Shown here: in pieces, positions 1 through 8,350 of the stretch
Position numbering within the stretch: the stretch's first letter is position 1
How the letters are laid out: each line of letters opens with the position of its first letter
Assembly: GCF_020515625.1 (NCBI RefSeq)
Contig: NZ_JAIWPJ010000003.1
Span: 603,041-667,040 of the forward strand
Length of the DNA stretch: 64,000 nucleotides
Reading direction: 5' to 3'
Source of the DNA: Natrinema amylolyticum
GTDB taxonomy: Archaea; Halobacteriota; Halobacteria; Halobacteriales; Natrialbaceae
Made by a program: the position numbers and the translations under genes
Notes under the pieces: generated by a model
Told to the model about the DNA's origin: nothing
Databases searched by the model: none
Seen by the model: only the letters and a program-made list of their open reading frames with translations

Positions 1-218
1 CCCCGGACCCGGTCGACGTCCCCGCGGGCTGTTCGTATCATCCGCGCTGTCCCCTCGCCGACGAGACCTGCGTTGCCGACGATCCGGCCTTTCAGCAGGT
101 CAGCGAGGACCACGAAGTCACGTGCTTTCACTGGCGGGACGCGGCCGACGAGGTCCCGTTCACCGTCGACGCGGCACGCGGGAATCCGCAGGCGTCGATC
201 ACGGAGGAACAGCGATGA
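1..218 (+). CDS. ABC transporter ATP-binding protein (OppD/DppD type), C-terminal end
   Basis: Only the last 71 codons lie in the window (reading frame from base 3, stop TGA at 216-218). The peptide has the cysteine-rich C-terminal extension of oligopeptide/dipeptide-type ABC ATPases (oligo_HPY): C-S-Y-H-P-R-C-P, then C, then E-V-T-C-F, the same spacing of cysteines as the tail of the next gene. The stop overlaps the next start in an ATGA, so the two ATPases are translationally coupled, as in opp/dpp operons. The substrate cannot be read from this tail; the downstream GH3 glycosidase and TrmB regulator make an oligosaccharide plausible (inference). Confidence 0.85.
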   Translation, partial: PDPVDVPAGCSYHPRCPLADETCVADDPAFQQVSEDHEVTCFHWRDAADEVPFTVDAARGNPQASITEEQR

Positions 219-1321
219 CCGGGGAGCCGCTCGTCTCGCTCGAGGAGTGCGAGGTCCACTTCGAGGAGAGTCAGGGGCTGTTCGAGTTCGGCGATCCGGA
301 GACCGTCAGAGCCGTCGACGGCGTCTCGCTGGATATCGGGGAAAACGACGTCGTCGCCCTCGTCGGGGAGTCGGGCTGCGGGAAGACCACGCTCGGGAAG
401 ACGGCGATCGGGCTCCAGCGCCCGACCGGCGGGAGCGTCCGGTATCGCGGGCAGGACGTCTGGGACGCGAAGGACGGCCGCGGCGACGTGACGATCCCCT
501 ACGACGAGATCCGCCGCTCGCTCCAGATCATCCATCAGGACCCCGGGAGCGCGCTCAACCCGAACCGTCGGGTGCTGAAGATCCTCGAGGCCCCGCTCGA
601 GCGCTGGCAGGCCGACATGAGCGCCGGCGACCGCCGTCGAGAGGTGCTCTCGATGCTCGAGCGCGTCGGGATGACGCCGCCGAGCGACTACGCCGGCCGC
701 TACCCCCACCAGCTCTCGGGCGGCGAACAACAGCGCGTCGCGCTCGTCCGCGCGCTGCTGATGGATCCCGACCTGATCCTGGCCGACGAGGCCATCTCGG
801 CGCTGGACGTCTCCCTGCGCGTCGAGATGATGGACCTGCTACTCGAGTTGCAGGGCCAGTTCGACACGTCGTTCGTCTTCGTCTCGCACGACCTCTCGAA
901 CGCGCGGTACCTGGCGTCCCACGCCGACGGTCGGATCGGCGTGATGTATCTCGGCCGGCTGGTCGAGATCGGGCCCGCCGAACGGGTGATCAACGATCCC
1001 AAACATCCCTACACGAAGGTGCTCCGGTGGGCGACGCCGGACCTCCACGCCGGAACCGACGCCGCGGAGCCGCCCGTTCGGACGATCGACGTCCCCGATC
1101 CGACGGACCCGCCGAGCGGCTGCCGGTTCCACACGCGGTGTCCCGAAGCGCGCGAGGCGTGCCGGCGCACCGATCCGGACGCCGTCAGTCTCGGAGACGA
1201 CCACGAGGTGGCGTGCTTCCGTGAGGTCCCCGACCACGAGTACTGGTCGTCGCCGCCGCTGACCGACGAGGGCGACTCGAGCGACGGCGGATCCCAGTCT
1301 CCCCCGCAGTCCACGGACTGA
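215..1321 (+). CDS. ABC transporter ATP-binding protein (OppF/DppF type)
   Basis: This 368-residue cytoplasmic ATPase would power an oligopeptide/oligosaccharide-type importer together with the ATPase ending just upstream. Walker A GESGCGKTT is at residues 51-59, the signature LSGGEQQR near 168 and Walker B DLILADEA near 188, followed by an H-switch SHD. The C-terminus has the Cys-containing oligo_HPY extension (TRCP and VACF motifs). The start at 215 is chosen over the longer open frame from 122 because it overlaps the upstream stop (ATGA) and the extra N-terminus is arginine-rich and unlike the family. Solute-binding and permease genes would lie to the left, outside the window. Confidence 0.9.
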   Translation: MTGEPLVSLEECEVHFEESQGLFEFGDPETVRAVDGVSLDIGENDVVALVGESGCGKTTLGKTAIGLQRPTGGSVRYRGQDVWDAKDGRGDVTIPYDEIRRSLQIIHQDPGSALNPNRRVLKILEAPLERWQADMSAGDRRREVLSMLERVGMTPPSDYAGRYPHQLSGGEQQRVALVRALLMDPDLILADEAISALDVSLRVEMMDLLLELQGQFDTSFVFVSHDLSNARYLASHADGRIGVMYLGRLVEIGPAERVINDPKHPYTKVLRWATPDLHAGTDAAEPPVRTIDVPDPTDPPSGCRFHTRCPEAREACRRTDPDAVSLGDDHEVACFREVPDHEYWSSPPLTDEGDSSDGGSQSPPQSTD

Positions 1322-1375
1322 CCGCTCTCCGTCGCCGTTCGATCCGATTCGAGCCGGTTCTCTTCTGGAGCACCC

Positions 1376-1386
1376 AATTTTAAGAG
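1376..1386 (+). promoter_or_regulatory. TATA-like promoter of the GH3 gene
   Basis: The AT-rich stretch AATTTTAAGAG is centred about 30 nt before the ATG at 1411. That is the spacing expected for a leaderless haloarchaeal transcript, and it supports 1411 over the in-frame GTG at 1387. Confidence 0.5.
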
Positions 1387-1410
1387 GTGTCGGTCCGATT
1401 AAACGAAGGA

Positions 1411-3633
1411 ATGACTGGTCGAGAACGACCTTCCGAGAGCGATGACTGTCCGGTACCCGACCTCGAGCGCTTGACGCTGTCCGAAAAGGTCGGGCAGCTC
1501 GTCGGTGCCTACGTCGGATCGATGGGCGATACCGAACTGAGCGTCGACGACGCGGCGGCGCTCGTCCGCGACGAGGGCGTCGGAACGATCGCCGCGTTCG
1601 GGATCGGTATCTCCCCGCACCGCGACCCCCTGCGGGTCGCCGAGATCGCCAATCGACTGCAGCGGGTCGCCATAGAGGAGACGCGCCACGGAATCCCGCT
1701 GTTGCTCCCCGTCGACGCCGTCCACGGCCACGCGTACGTCGACGGGGCCACGGTGTTCCCCCACGGTCTAGGCGTCGCAGCGACCCGAAACCCGGCGAAC
1801 GCGCGTCTGGCCGGCGAGATCACGGCCGCGGAGATGCGCGCGACGGGCGCGAATCTGAACTACGGCCCGACCTGCGACGTGGCCCGCGATCCGCGCTGGG
1901 GCCGCACCTTCGAGACCTTCGGCGAGAGCCCGCTGCTCTGTGGCGCGTTCGCCGGCGCGACCGTTCGCGGGCTCGAGTCCGAGGCGGACGGGCCGCGGGT
2001 CGCCGCGACGGCGAAACACTTCCCCGCCTACGGCGACCCCGCGGGCGGCGAGGACGCCGCGGCGGTGGATCGCTCCGCGAGCACGCTCCACCGGCTGTTC
2101 CTCCCACCGTTCGCCCGGGCCATCGACGCCGGCGCGTCGGTCGTGATGCCGTGTTACAACTCGATCGACGGCGAACCGGCTCACGGCTCCCGGCGGTACC
2201 TCACTGAACTCCTGCGCGAGCGGCTCGGATTTGACGGTGCCGTCGCCTCGGACTGGGGCGGGATCGACCACCTCCACGAGGATCACCGCGTGACGGCGTC
2301 GCAGCGGGATTCGGCGCGAACTGCCGTCGACGCGGGGCTCGACCTGATCTCGATCGGGCGTGACGAGTACACAGCCCACATTCGGGACCTCGTCGAGTCC
2401 GGCGATCTCTCCGAAGCGCGCATCGACGACGCGGTCGCCCGAATCCTCGAGCTGAAGGCGTCGCTCGGCCTCTTCGAGGACCCCTACGTCGACATCGAAC
2501 GGGTCCGGACGACGGTCGGCGCGTCGGCCCATCGGCGGGCCGCACTTCAGGCGGCCCGCGAGTCACAGACCCTCCTCGAGAACGACGGGGTGCTCCCGCT
2601 GGCCGACGACCTCGACTCGATCCTCGTCGCGGGGCCGAACGCCGACTCCCTGCGCAACCAGTACGGCGGCTGGAGCGTGCAGGATCCCGATCCGGACTCG
2701 GGGACGACGGTGCTCGAGGGGATCGCGGACCGCGCCGGCGACGAGACGACGGTCCGATACGAGCGGGGAGCGACGGTCGGCGAGCGAGCGGACCTCGAGG
2801 CGGTCGCGGACGCGGCGGCGGACGCGGACGTGGCGGTCGTCGCCGTCGGCGAGGGCTGGTACTACCACGAGTTCGGTCCGAAGGGGCTCGTCGGCTCGAC
2901 CGGGGAGTTCCCCACCCGGTCGCGACTCGAACTCCCGGCCGCCCAGCGCGACCTGCTCGAGGCGGTCCACGAGACCGGGACGCCGCTCGCGGTCGTCGCG
3001 ATCGCGGGTCGGCCGCTGGCGCTCTCCTGGACCGCCGACAACGCCGACGCGCTGCTGTACTCGTACTATCCGGGGAGCGAGGGCGGGGAGGCCATCGCGG
3101 ACGTCCTGTTCGGCGATGTCGATCCGGCGGGTCGGCTGCCGATCAGCGTCCCGCGCTCGGCGGGCGATCTCCCGTCGGCGTTCAACCACGTCGCCCATCC
3201 GACGCCGATCGGGGCCGACGAACACCCCGACACGTACGATCCGCTCTACGCGTTCGGCGACGGCGAGAGCTACACCGAGTTCGCGTGTTCGGACCTGTCG
3301 GTCGCGGACTCGCGGATCGGTTCCGCCGAATCGATCACCGCGTCGGTCACCGTCGAGAACGTCGGCGACCGGCCGGGCGATCGGGCGGTGGACTGCTTCC
3401 TGCGAGACGACGTGAGCTCGCGGGTTCGGCCCGTCCGCGAGCACGTCGGCTTCGCGCGGGTCAGCCTCGAGCCCGGCGAGTCGACGACCGCCGAAATGAC
3501 GATTCCGAACGACGCGCTCGCCGTGACCGACTCCCGCGGTCGAACGACGGTCGAACCGGGCTCGTTCACGCTTTCCTGTGACGGACGCTCGACGACGGTC
3601 ACGGTCGAGCGCTCCGACGAGCGCAGTCACTGA
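1411..3633 (+). CDS. glycoside hydrolase family 3 protein (beta-glucosidase/beta-xylosidase type)
   Basis: A 740-residue GH3 enzyme expected to hydrolyse terminal beta-linked sugars from oligosaccharides. The N-terminal TIM-barrel carries the AKHF motif near residue 201 and the nucleophile region VASDWGG with Asp near 281. The alpha/beta sandwich follows (about 390-600), and the C-terminus (about 640-735) is a fibronectin-III-like domain. No signal peptide or Tat motif is visible, so the enzyme is probably cytoplasmic and acts on imported oligosaccharides, which fits the ABC ATPases upstream and the TrmB regulator downstream. The start ATG is preferred over the GTG at 1387 because of the TATA-like box about 30 nt upstream. 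Exact linkage specificity is not readable. Confidence 0.9.
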   Translation: MTGRERPSESDDCPVPDLERLTLSEKVGQLVGAYVGSMGDTELSVDDAAALVRDEGVGTIAAFGIGISPHRDPLRVAEIANRLQRVAIEETRHGIPLLLPVDAVHGHAYVDGATVFPHGLGVAATRNPANARLAGEITAAEMRATGANLNYGPTCDVARDPRWGRTFETFGESPLLCGAFAGATVRGLESEADGPRVAATAKHFPAYGDPAGGEDAAAVDRSASTLHRLFLPPFARAIDAGASVVMPCYNSIDGEPAHGSRRYLTELLRERLGFDGAVASDWGGIDHLHEDHRVTASQRDSARTAVDAGLDLISIGRDEYTAHIRDLVESGDLSEARIDDAVARILELKASLGLFEDPYVDIERVRTTVGASAHRRAALQAARESQTLLENDGVLPLADDLDSILVAGPNADSLRNQYGGWSVQDPDPDSGTTVLEGIADRAGDETTVRYERGATVGERADLEAVADAAADADVAVVAVGEGWYYHEFGPKGLVGSTGEFPTRSRLELPAAQRDLLEAVHETGTPLAVVAIAGRPLALSWTADNADALLYSYYPGSEGGEAIADVLFGDVDPAGRLPISVPRSAGDLPSAFNHVAHPTPIGADEHPDTYDPLYAFGDGESYTEFACSDLSVADSRIGSAESITASVTVENVGDRPGDRAVDCFLRDDVSSRVRPVREHVGFARVSLEPGESTTAEMTIPNDALAVTDSRGRTTVEPGSFTLSCDGRSTTVTVERSDERSH

Positions 3634-3950
3634 CGGCCGCCGTTCGAATCGGCATCGGCCTCCCCCCGTTTCCGCACCGTTTCCCCCTCCAGCGTGAGCG
3701 CTGTCCGTAGATCTCGAGAACGTGCGACACAGCAGCTGCATCGCCCATTCTCGCCCTCCAGATCGAACCGATACTGACAGCAGATTTGTGTGTTGGCTAG
3801 TGAATAACGAATCACTCACTCGAAACCGTCGGACTCCAGCCGGTTCTATCACGTAGCAGTCGGAACAAGAACATATTTCGAAATTGTGTATAATATATTA
3901 TCAAACACCGCAGACATACGTTTTTGTACGACCATTAACTATGGACAAGT
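3634..3950. other. intergenic region upstream of trmB-like gene
   Basis: About 317 nt without a convincing gene. It becomes AT-rich toward the right and contains the perfect 12-nt palindrome ATAATATATTAT at 3890-3901, about 50 nt before the regulator start. This may hold the TATA element(s) of that gene or an operator. Confidence 0.5.
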
Positions 3951-5012
3951 ATGGATACGGAGACACTCCGACGGGCGCTCGAGGACGCCGGGCTGACCGG
4001 TCAACAGGCGGAGGCCTACCTGACGCTCCTCGAATCGGGAACCGCCCCCGTGACCGAAATCGCCCAACAGTCGTCGGTCTCATCCTCGCGGATCTACGAC
4101 GTCGTCCGCTCGTTAGCGGAGGAAGGGTTCGTGGAGACCCTCGAGCGCGACCGGTTGCACGCTCGGCCGCGCGAGCCAGTCGACGTCCTCAATCGACTGC
4201 GCCAGAAGAGCGAGACCCTCGCGGACGCCGCCGCCGAGATCGAGGACCGCTGGGAGCGACCGGACCCGAAGGAATCGCGAATCAGCGTCCTCAAACGGAC
4301 CGAAACGGTCCTCAAGAGTACCGGGGACGCGATCGACGAGGCGACCGTTTCCGTCGCGCTGGCGGCCACGCCTGAGCAACTCGAGGCGTTACGACCCCGG
4401 CTCGAGACCGCCGCGGCTAACGGCGTCTTGGTCCACATCGCGGTCTACGACGGCGGCGGAACCGAGGTCCCCGACATCGAGGGCGTCCTCGAGATGCGAC
4501 GGTGTCCGATCCCCGGGCCGTTCCTGGCGATCGTCGATCGTCGGTACGCGTTCTTCGCCCCGAACGTCCACAGCGACCGCTCCTACGGGATCACGATCGG
4601 TGACGAGATCCTCTCCTTTATCATGCACTGGTACTTCCGGACGTGTCTGTGGGCGCACAACGAACGACTCCAGCTCGATCGGGACCAGCCCCCCACCTAC
4701 GTGAGCATCGAGGGGTTCGTCTACGACGCCGCGTCGTTGCTCCGCGACGGGGCGTCGATGACGCTACAGGTGATCGGCCGCCGGATCGAAACCGGCGACC
4801 CGGTCGAGATTCGCGGCGATCTCGTCCGGGCGACGTGGGGTGGGCAACTCGAGCCGCCGCGAAATCCCACGTATACGGACCTCGCGGGACAGGTAACGCT
4901 CTTCCTCGAGACCGACGACGGACTCGTCTCGATCGGTGCGTGGGGCGCGCTGTTCGAGGACGTCGAGGCCGAAATCATTCGCGTGACCGGCATCGAACTG
5001 CCGGAACCGTGA
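3951..5012 (+). CDS. TrmB family transcriptional regulator
   Basis: A 353-residue regulator. Residues about 1-75 form a winged HTH of the TrmB type (LTGQQAEAYLTLLESG, then SSSRIYDVVRSLAEEGFVE), followed by a short coiled coil (about 80-100). The long C-terminal region (about 110-350) corresponds to the sugar-sensing TrmB domain. Family members repress or activate sugar transport and glycolytic genes in response to bound sugars. Its position just after a GH3 glycosidase and an Opp-type ABC operon suggests local control of oligosaccharide use (inference). The ATG at 3951 begins the HTH directly; another ATG at 3941 is out of frame. Confidence 0.88.
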   Translation: MDTETLRRALEDAGLTGQQAEAYLTLLESGTAPVTEIAQQSSVSSSRIYDVVRSLAEEGFVETLERDRLHARPREPVDVLNRLRQKSETLADAAAEIEDRWERPDPKESRISVLKRTETVLKSTGDAIDEATVSVALAATPEQLEALRPRLETAAANGVLVHIAVYDGGGTEVPDIEGVLEMRRCPIPGPFLAIVDRRYAFFAPNVHSDRSYGITIGDEILSFIMHWYFRTCLWAHNERLQLDRDQPPTYVSIEGFVYDAASLLRDGASMTLQVIGRRIETGDPVEIRGDLVRATWGGQLEPPRNPTYTDLAGQVTLFLETDDGLVSIGAWGALFEDVEAEIIRVTGIELPEP

Positions 5013-5067
5013 ATCCGTTCGCAGCGAGGGGCCACCGTGATCGTCTCGATTGATCCGACGGAATTGG

Positions 5068-5089
5068 ATTACAAACATATGTATGTAAT
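5068..5089. promoter_or_regulatory. 22-nt near-palindrome (candidate operator)
   Basis: ATTACAaACATATGTaTGTAAT is an inverted repeat with one mismatched pair, located about 56 nt after the trmB-like stop codon. Its size and symmetry suit a dimeric DNA-binding protein, but no binding site consensus is matched and no gene starts immediately downstream. Confidence 0.35.
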
Positions 5090-5689
5090 CTCTTGGGTCC
5101 GGAGACGGTCGTTACACCGCTGATCGAGTCAGTATTCGGTCCGGATTCGTCGCATACCGTCGAGTCTTCCATCCGTGACAGCGTTATCAGCGAACACTCG
5201 AGGAGGGATATTATTCCAATAATATATGATCGAACTATAGACGATATATCTTTTATATTTGAATACTGGTATATTAGCGCTGTAGAACTGTACTGACTAT
5301 TCTCACCTCCAACTATATTCCTCAAATGCCTATTTCCGGAAGTATAGGGCGTCTTGTCGTAATAAGGTGTGAATAGCGATTTTGAAATCGGATCGCAGTT
5401 CGTGGGTCGGTCGGCGGTGATATTCGCACAGTCTCGACCGATGGTGATATCGATAAAACCGCCTCAAATGGCTTTTCAAGCGAATTCTGCAACAATATCT
5501 GCGTAACTTTCACTCCGCTGACCGTCGACTATCGCTCTCTGTCTCTATATGATGGGCTGATTTCAAGTACGTATCCAAAGTATACTGTACATCTGGTAGT
5601 TTGTAATCGTATTGCCATCGTGCTACGCGACGGCCTACCGGATGAGGATTACTTCCATTCCAGTAGGTGGGTAGAGAAGTGGCCGTACT

Positions 5690-5955
5690 GTGTTCAAATG
5701 CGTTATCCGATTCGGATGATTCGCCGCTCTCAGGGAACTCTCGCCCGCGGCGTGTCTCCGCCAGATCGAACTCGCCGAAGCGGCCGGCTTCGATCACATC
5801 GTCTCTCAGAGTCACAGCCCCGGTCGGGAGGCGTTCTGTGAAATACTGCGGCGAGACGCTTCTCCCAGTTCTCGGACGCGACGGTTCGCCCTGCGTTCGT
5901 CCGGACGCCCTCGAGTACCAGCCGTTCTCCTGAGTCGGGCTCGAGAGTGAGTCCG
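5690..5955 (-). pseudogene. possible decayed ORF, family unknown
   Basis: On the minus strand two protein-like stretches occur in adjacent frames: one reading ERLVLEGVRTNAGRTV...NWEKRLAA, then another reading YFTERLPTGAVTLRDDVIEA...FDLAETRRG. They would join if one frameshift were corrected. The composition looks like haloarchaeal coding sequence, unlike the AT-rich DNA next to it. No family was recognised, and the region is partly within a long shadow frame of the neighbouring DUF389 gene, so this is tentative. Confidence 0.3.
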
Positions 5956-5963
5956 TGACCTCG

Positions 5964-7283
5964 TTACTGGTCCGTCTGGGTGTACTGAACCACCACCTCC
6001 GGACGCTCGGACTCGACGAGCGGTCCGGTCGGCAGGTGGATCGCCGACTCCGCGCGGACGCTCTCTCTGGATTCGATCGCGTCACTGACCGGTGGCGGGT
6101 CCGTTCCGATCGGATAGCCGACCGTAACGACGACGCGCTCCGGTTGACGGGGCGGGACCGGATCGCCGTAGTCGATCGTGACATCGATGAGCGAGAGCTC
6201 GGCGTACTCGGACGACGCGAGAACGGTGGCCACGTCCTCGTTGACCGCCTCTTCGTACATCCCAGTTCGATAGGTATCGTAGGTCACGACGCCGAGAAAC
6301 GTCGAGAGGACGACTATCGTGACGGCGAGTGCGACGACGCGCTTCTCCGTCGAGACGCGCGCTTCGTCCTGCTGAAACCAGCTCTCCGGCCGATAGCCTT
6401 TATACCAGAGGACAGCGAGGCTGGTGATATTGATCGTCAGGATGTTGACGAGGACGAGGACGCTCGCGGCGAGGGCGACCTGCGGGAGGCCCCACGCGAT
6501 ACCGATGCCGATGACGCCCAGTGGCGGAACGAGCGCGGCGGCGATCATGACGCCGACGAGGGCGGCCGACGTCCCCGCAGTGAGCGTCCACGCGCCCGCC
6601 ACGCCGGCACCGATCGCGATGACGAGCGAGAGCAGATCGGGTGTCAACCGGCCCTGAATCTCCGAAATCGAGAAGAGATCGATCATCGGTGAGACGAGTC
6701 CGGTCGTCCGGATGGCGAACGCGAAGACGGCAGCGGTGACGACGCCGATTCCGAGTCCGATCGCCTGGAGTTTGATCCCCCGCCGAAACAGCACACGATC
6801 GTTGATGACCGTGCCCACGCTCGCACCGAGCGCGGGGCCGATCAACGGTGCGATCACCATCGACCCGACGACGACCGCCGGTGAATCGAGCAACAGGCCG
6901 GCGGTCGCGACGATCACGCTCATGACCGTCATGACGAGATACGTGCTGAATCGGGGGGTGAGATCCTTCGCTCGAGCCTGCATTTCCTCGCGAGAGATGC
7001 GCGGGGTATTCTGGGCGAACCGCTGCTCGAGGTCGTCGTACCGGTCCGAGACGACGGTCTCCGCATCGACGATCACGGTGTAGGAGTCCTCGTCGATCCC
7101 GGTCTCGCGGAGGCTGTCGAGGACGGATTCGACCGCGGGCGTCGGCAGCGGGAACGTGATGACGACCGAGGGCTCCTCGCGGCTTCCTTCCTCGATGAGC
7201 GTGTATTCGATGCCTTCCTCATCGAGTACCTCCTCGACGACGTCCCGCTTCTGCTTCGGGATCAGCATCTCCACGAGGCGCAT
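5964..7283 (-). CDS. TIGR00341/DUF389 family membrane protein
   Basis: A 439-residue integral membrane protein. Residues 1-110 form a soluble N-terminal domain starting MRLVEMLIPK, typical of haloarchaeal DUF389 proteins. A hydrophobic core with about six transmembrane segments follows (about 125-350), including the family-typical VVGSMVIAPLIGPALG and IAAALVPPLGV motifs. The C-terminal about 90 residues lie outside the membrane. The biochemical function of DUF389 is not established. The start is the only ATG giving the canonical N-terminus, and the gene is transcribed away from the tRNA-Ile gene. Confidence 0.88.
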   Translation of the reverse strand: MRLVEMLIPKQKRDVVEEVLDEEGIEYTLIEEGSREEPSVVITFPLPTPAVESVLDSLRETGIDEDSYTVIVDAETVVSDRYDDLEQRFAQNTPRISREEMQARAKDLTPRFSTYLVMTVMSVIVATAGLLLDSPAVVVGSMVIAPLIGPALGASVGTVINDRVLFRRGIKLQAIGLGIGVVTAAVFAFAIRTTGLVSPMIDLFSISEIQGRLTPDLLSLVIAIGAGVAGAWTLTAGTSAALVGVMIAAALVPPLGVIGIGIAWGLPQVALAASVLVLVNILTINITSLAVLWYKGYRPESWFQQDEARVSTEKRVVALAVTIVVLSTFLGVVTYDTYRTGMYEEAVNEDVATVLASSEYAELSLIDVTIDYGDPVPPRQPERVVVTVGYPIGTDPPPVSDAIESRESVRAESAIHLPTGPLVESERPEVVVQYTQTDQ

Positions 7284-7468
7284 GGTCTCAGCACGACGAT
7301 CCCGTGGAAAAACGTTCGACCTGACATCGAACCGGACAACGGTGGTTCGGTCCGCCTCGAGAGGATTCTCGAGAACAGGCCCGCATCACGATCGGTCGGT
7401 CGACTATCCGGTCTCGTGCCTCGTCGCAGTACACAGCCGCGGCTCACGAAGGAGTTCGTCGCGAGAAG

Positions 7469-7542
7469 TGGGCCAACTCGGATTTGAACCGAGAGCCTCC
7501 ACCTTATCAGAGTGGCGCTCAACCTAATTGAGCTATTGGCCC
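7469..7542 (-). tRNA. tRNA-Ile (GAT)
   Basis: A 74-nt minus-strand cloverleaf. The acceptor stem GGGCCAA pairs with TTGGCCC with discriminator A; the anticodon loop CTGATAA reads GAT; the T loop has TTCAAAT. CCA is not encoded, as usual in haloarchaea. Confidence 0.95.
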
Positions 7543-7621
7543 GCGTTGCCGTCTTCTTCGCACTCGGTAGTTGCTCGGTGGGACGTTTAAGCGTTTCTTT
7601 CTTTGGGACCCGTGCGAACCG

Positions 7622-8218
7622 CTACCGAGCGAGGGGGTCGTCGTCTCGCTCGTCGTCCGTGTCGTCCGTCCGCTCGTCGCCGAAGTCGATCGTGTACGAG
7701 TCGTCGCCGTTTCCGTCGACGGTGTAGTCGTCATCACCGAGGTCGTACGTCCCGCCGTCGGTCGACTCGGTGGATCCGTCCGCCGTCTCGTCGTTCGGGA
7801 AGCCGAACGTCCAGACGTTGCCGCTGGCGAACCCGCCCGTCTTCTTGTCCGCGTAGGGGACGATCACGAACCGCTTGAGGGCCGCGCGGATCGGGATCCG
7901 CGTCAGCGGAACGGCCAGCAGGAAGCCGATGACGTCGGTCACCAGCCCGGGAGTCAGCAGGAACGCCCCGGCGGCGATCAGCAGGCCCCCGTCGAGCAGT
8001 TCGTTGGTCGGCGGCTTCCCCGCGGCCATCGTCCGTTGCATCTTCCGGATCGTCCGTCGCCCTTCCGCGCGGACGAGGAGCATCCCGACCAGTCCAGTCA
8101 GGACGACGAGTAAGATCATCCCGACCCAGCTGACGAACCCGAACTGGGTAACGATCACCGCGAGCAACACGGCGTCGAGAAACGGGATGAGCAACAGCGC
8201 GAAGATCCACCGGAGCAT
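7622..8218 (-). CDS. FxsA family membrane protein
   Basis: A 198-residue protein beginning MLRWIFALLLIPFLDAVLLA, the typical first helix of FxsA. Two closely spaced hydrophobic segments follow at about 28-50 and a further pair around 75-105, including the family motif GGLLIAAGAFLLTPGLVTDVIGF. The C-terminal about 70 residues are acidic, threonine/asparagine-rich and probably disordered in the cytoplasm. Bacterial FxsA was named for suppressing F-exclusion of phage T7; the archaeal role is unknown. It is divergently oriented to the DUF255 gene with about 130 nt between them. Confidence 0.88.
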   Translation of the reverse strand: MLRWIFALLLIPFLDAVLLAVIVTQFGFVSWVGMILLVVLTGLVGMLLVRAEGRRTIRKMQRTMAAGKPPTNELLDGGLLIAAGAFLLTPGLVTDVIGFLLAVPLTRIPIRAALKRFVIVPYADKKTGGFASGNVWTFGFPNDETADGSTESTDGGTYDLGDDDYTVDGNGDDSYTIDFGDERTDDTDDERDDDPLAR

Positions 8219-8350
8219 ACCTCGATATAGCCACCGAAGGGTGAAAATCCTTTACTCTCGTTCCAGAAGCGGAATTCCCGCCGCTCGAGTCCCAGTCGAC
8301 GGGCCGTGAGCGAACGAAGGGCTTACGCCGCGGACTCACCTCGGTCCGGT

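Larger units (their letters stand above)
5013..5963. other. gene-poor AT-rich intergenic region
   Basis: About 950 nt without a recognisable intact gene. The part from about 5190 to 5600 is clearly more AT-rich than the flanking DNA, typical of non-coding or foreign DNA in haloarchaea. A 22-nt near-palindrome lies at 5068-5089. The right part (about 5690-5955) regains GC and may carry a decayed minus-strand gene, listed separately. Confidence 0.6.

Noticed and set aside
5510..6184. 224-codon minus-strand frame overlapping the end of the DUF389 gene
   Set aside because: Its N-terminal half is a Ser/Arg-rich shadow of the DUF389 gene in another frame. Only the part outside that gene was kept, as a possible pseudogene.
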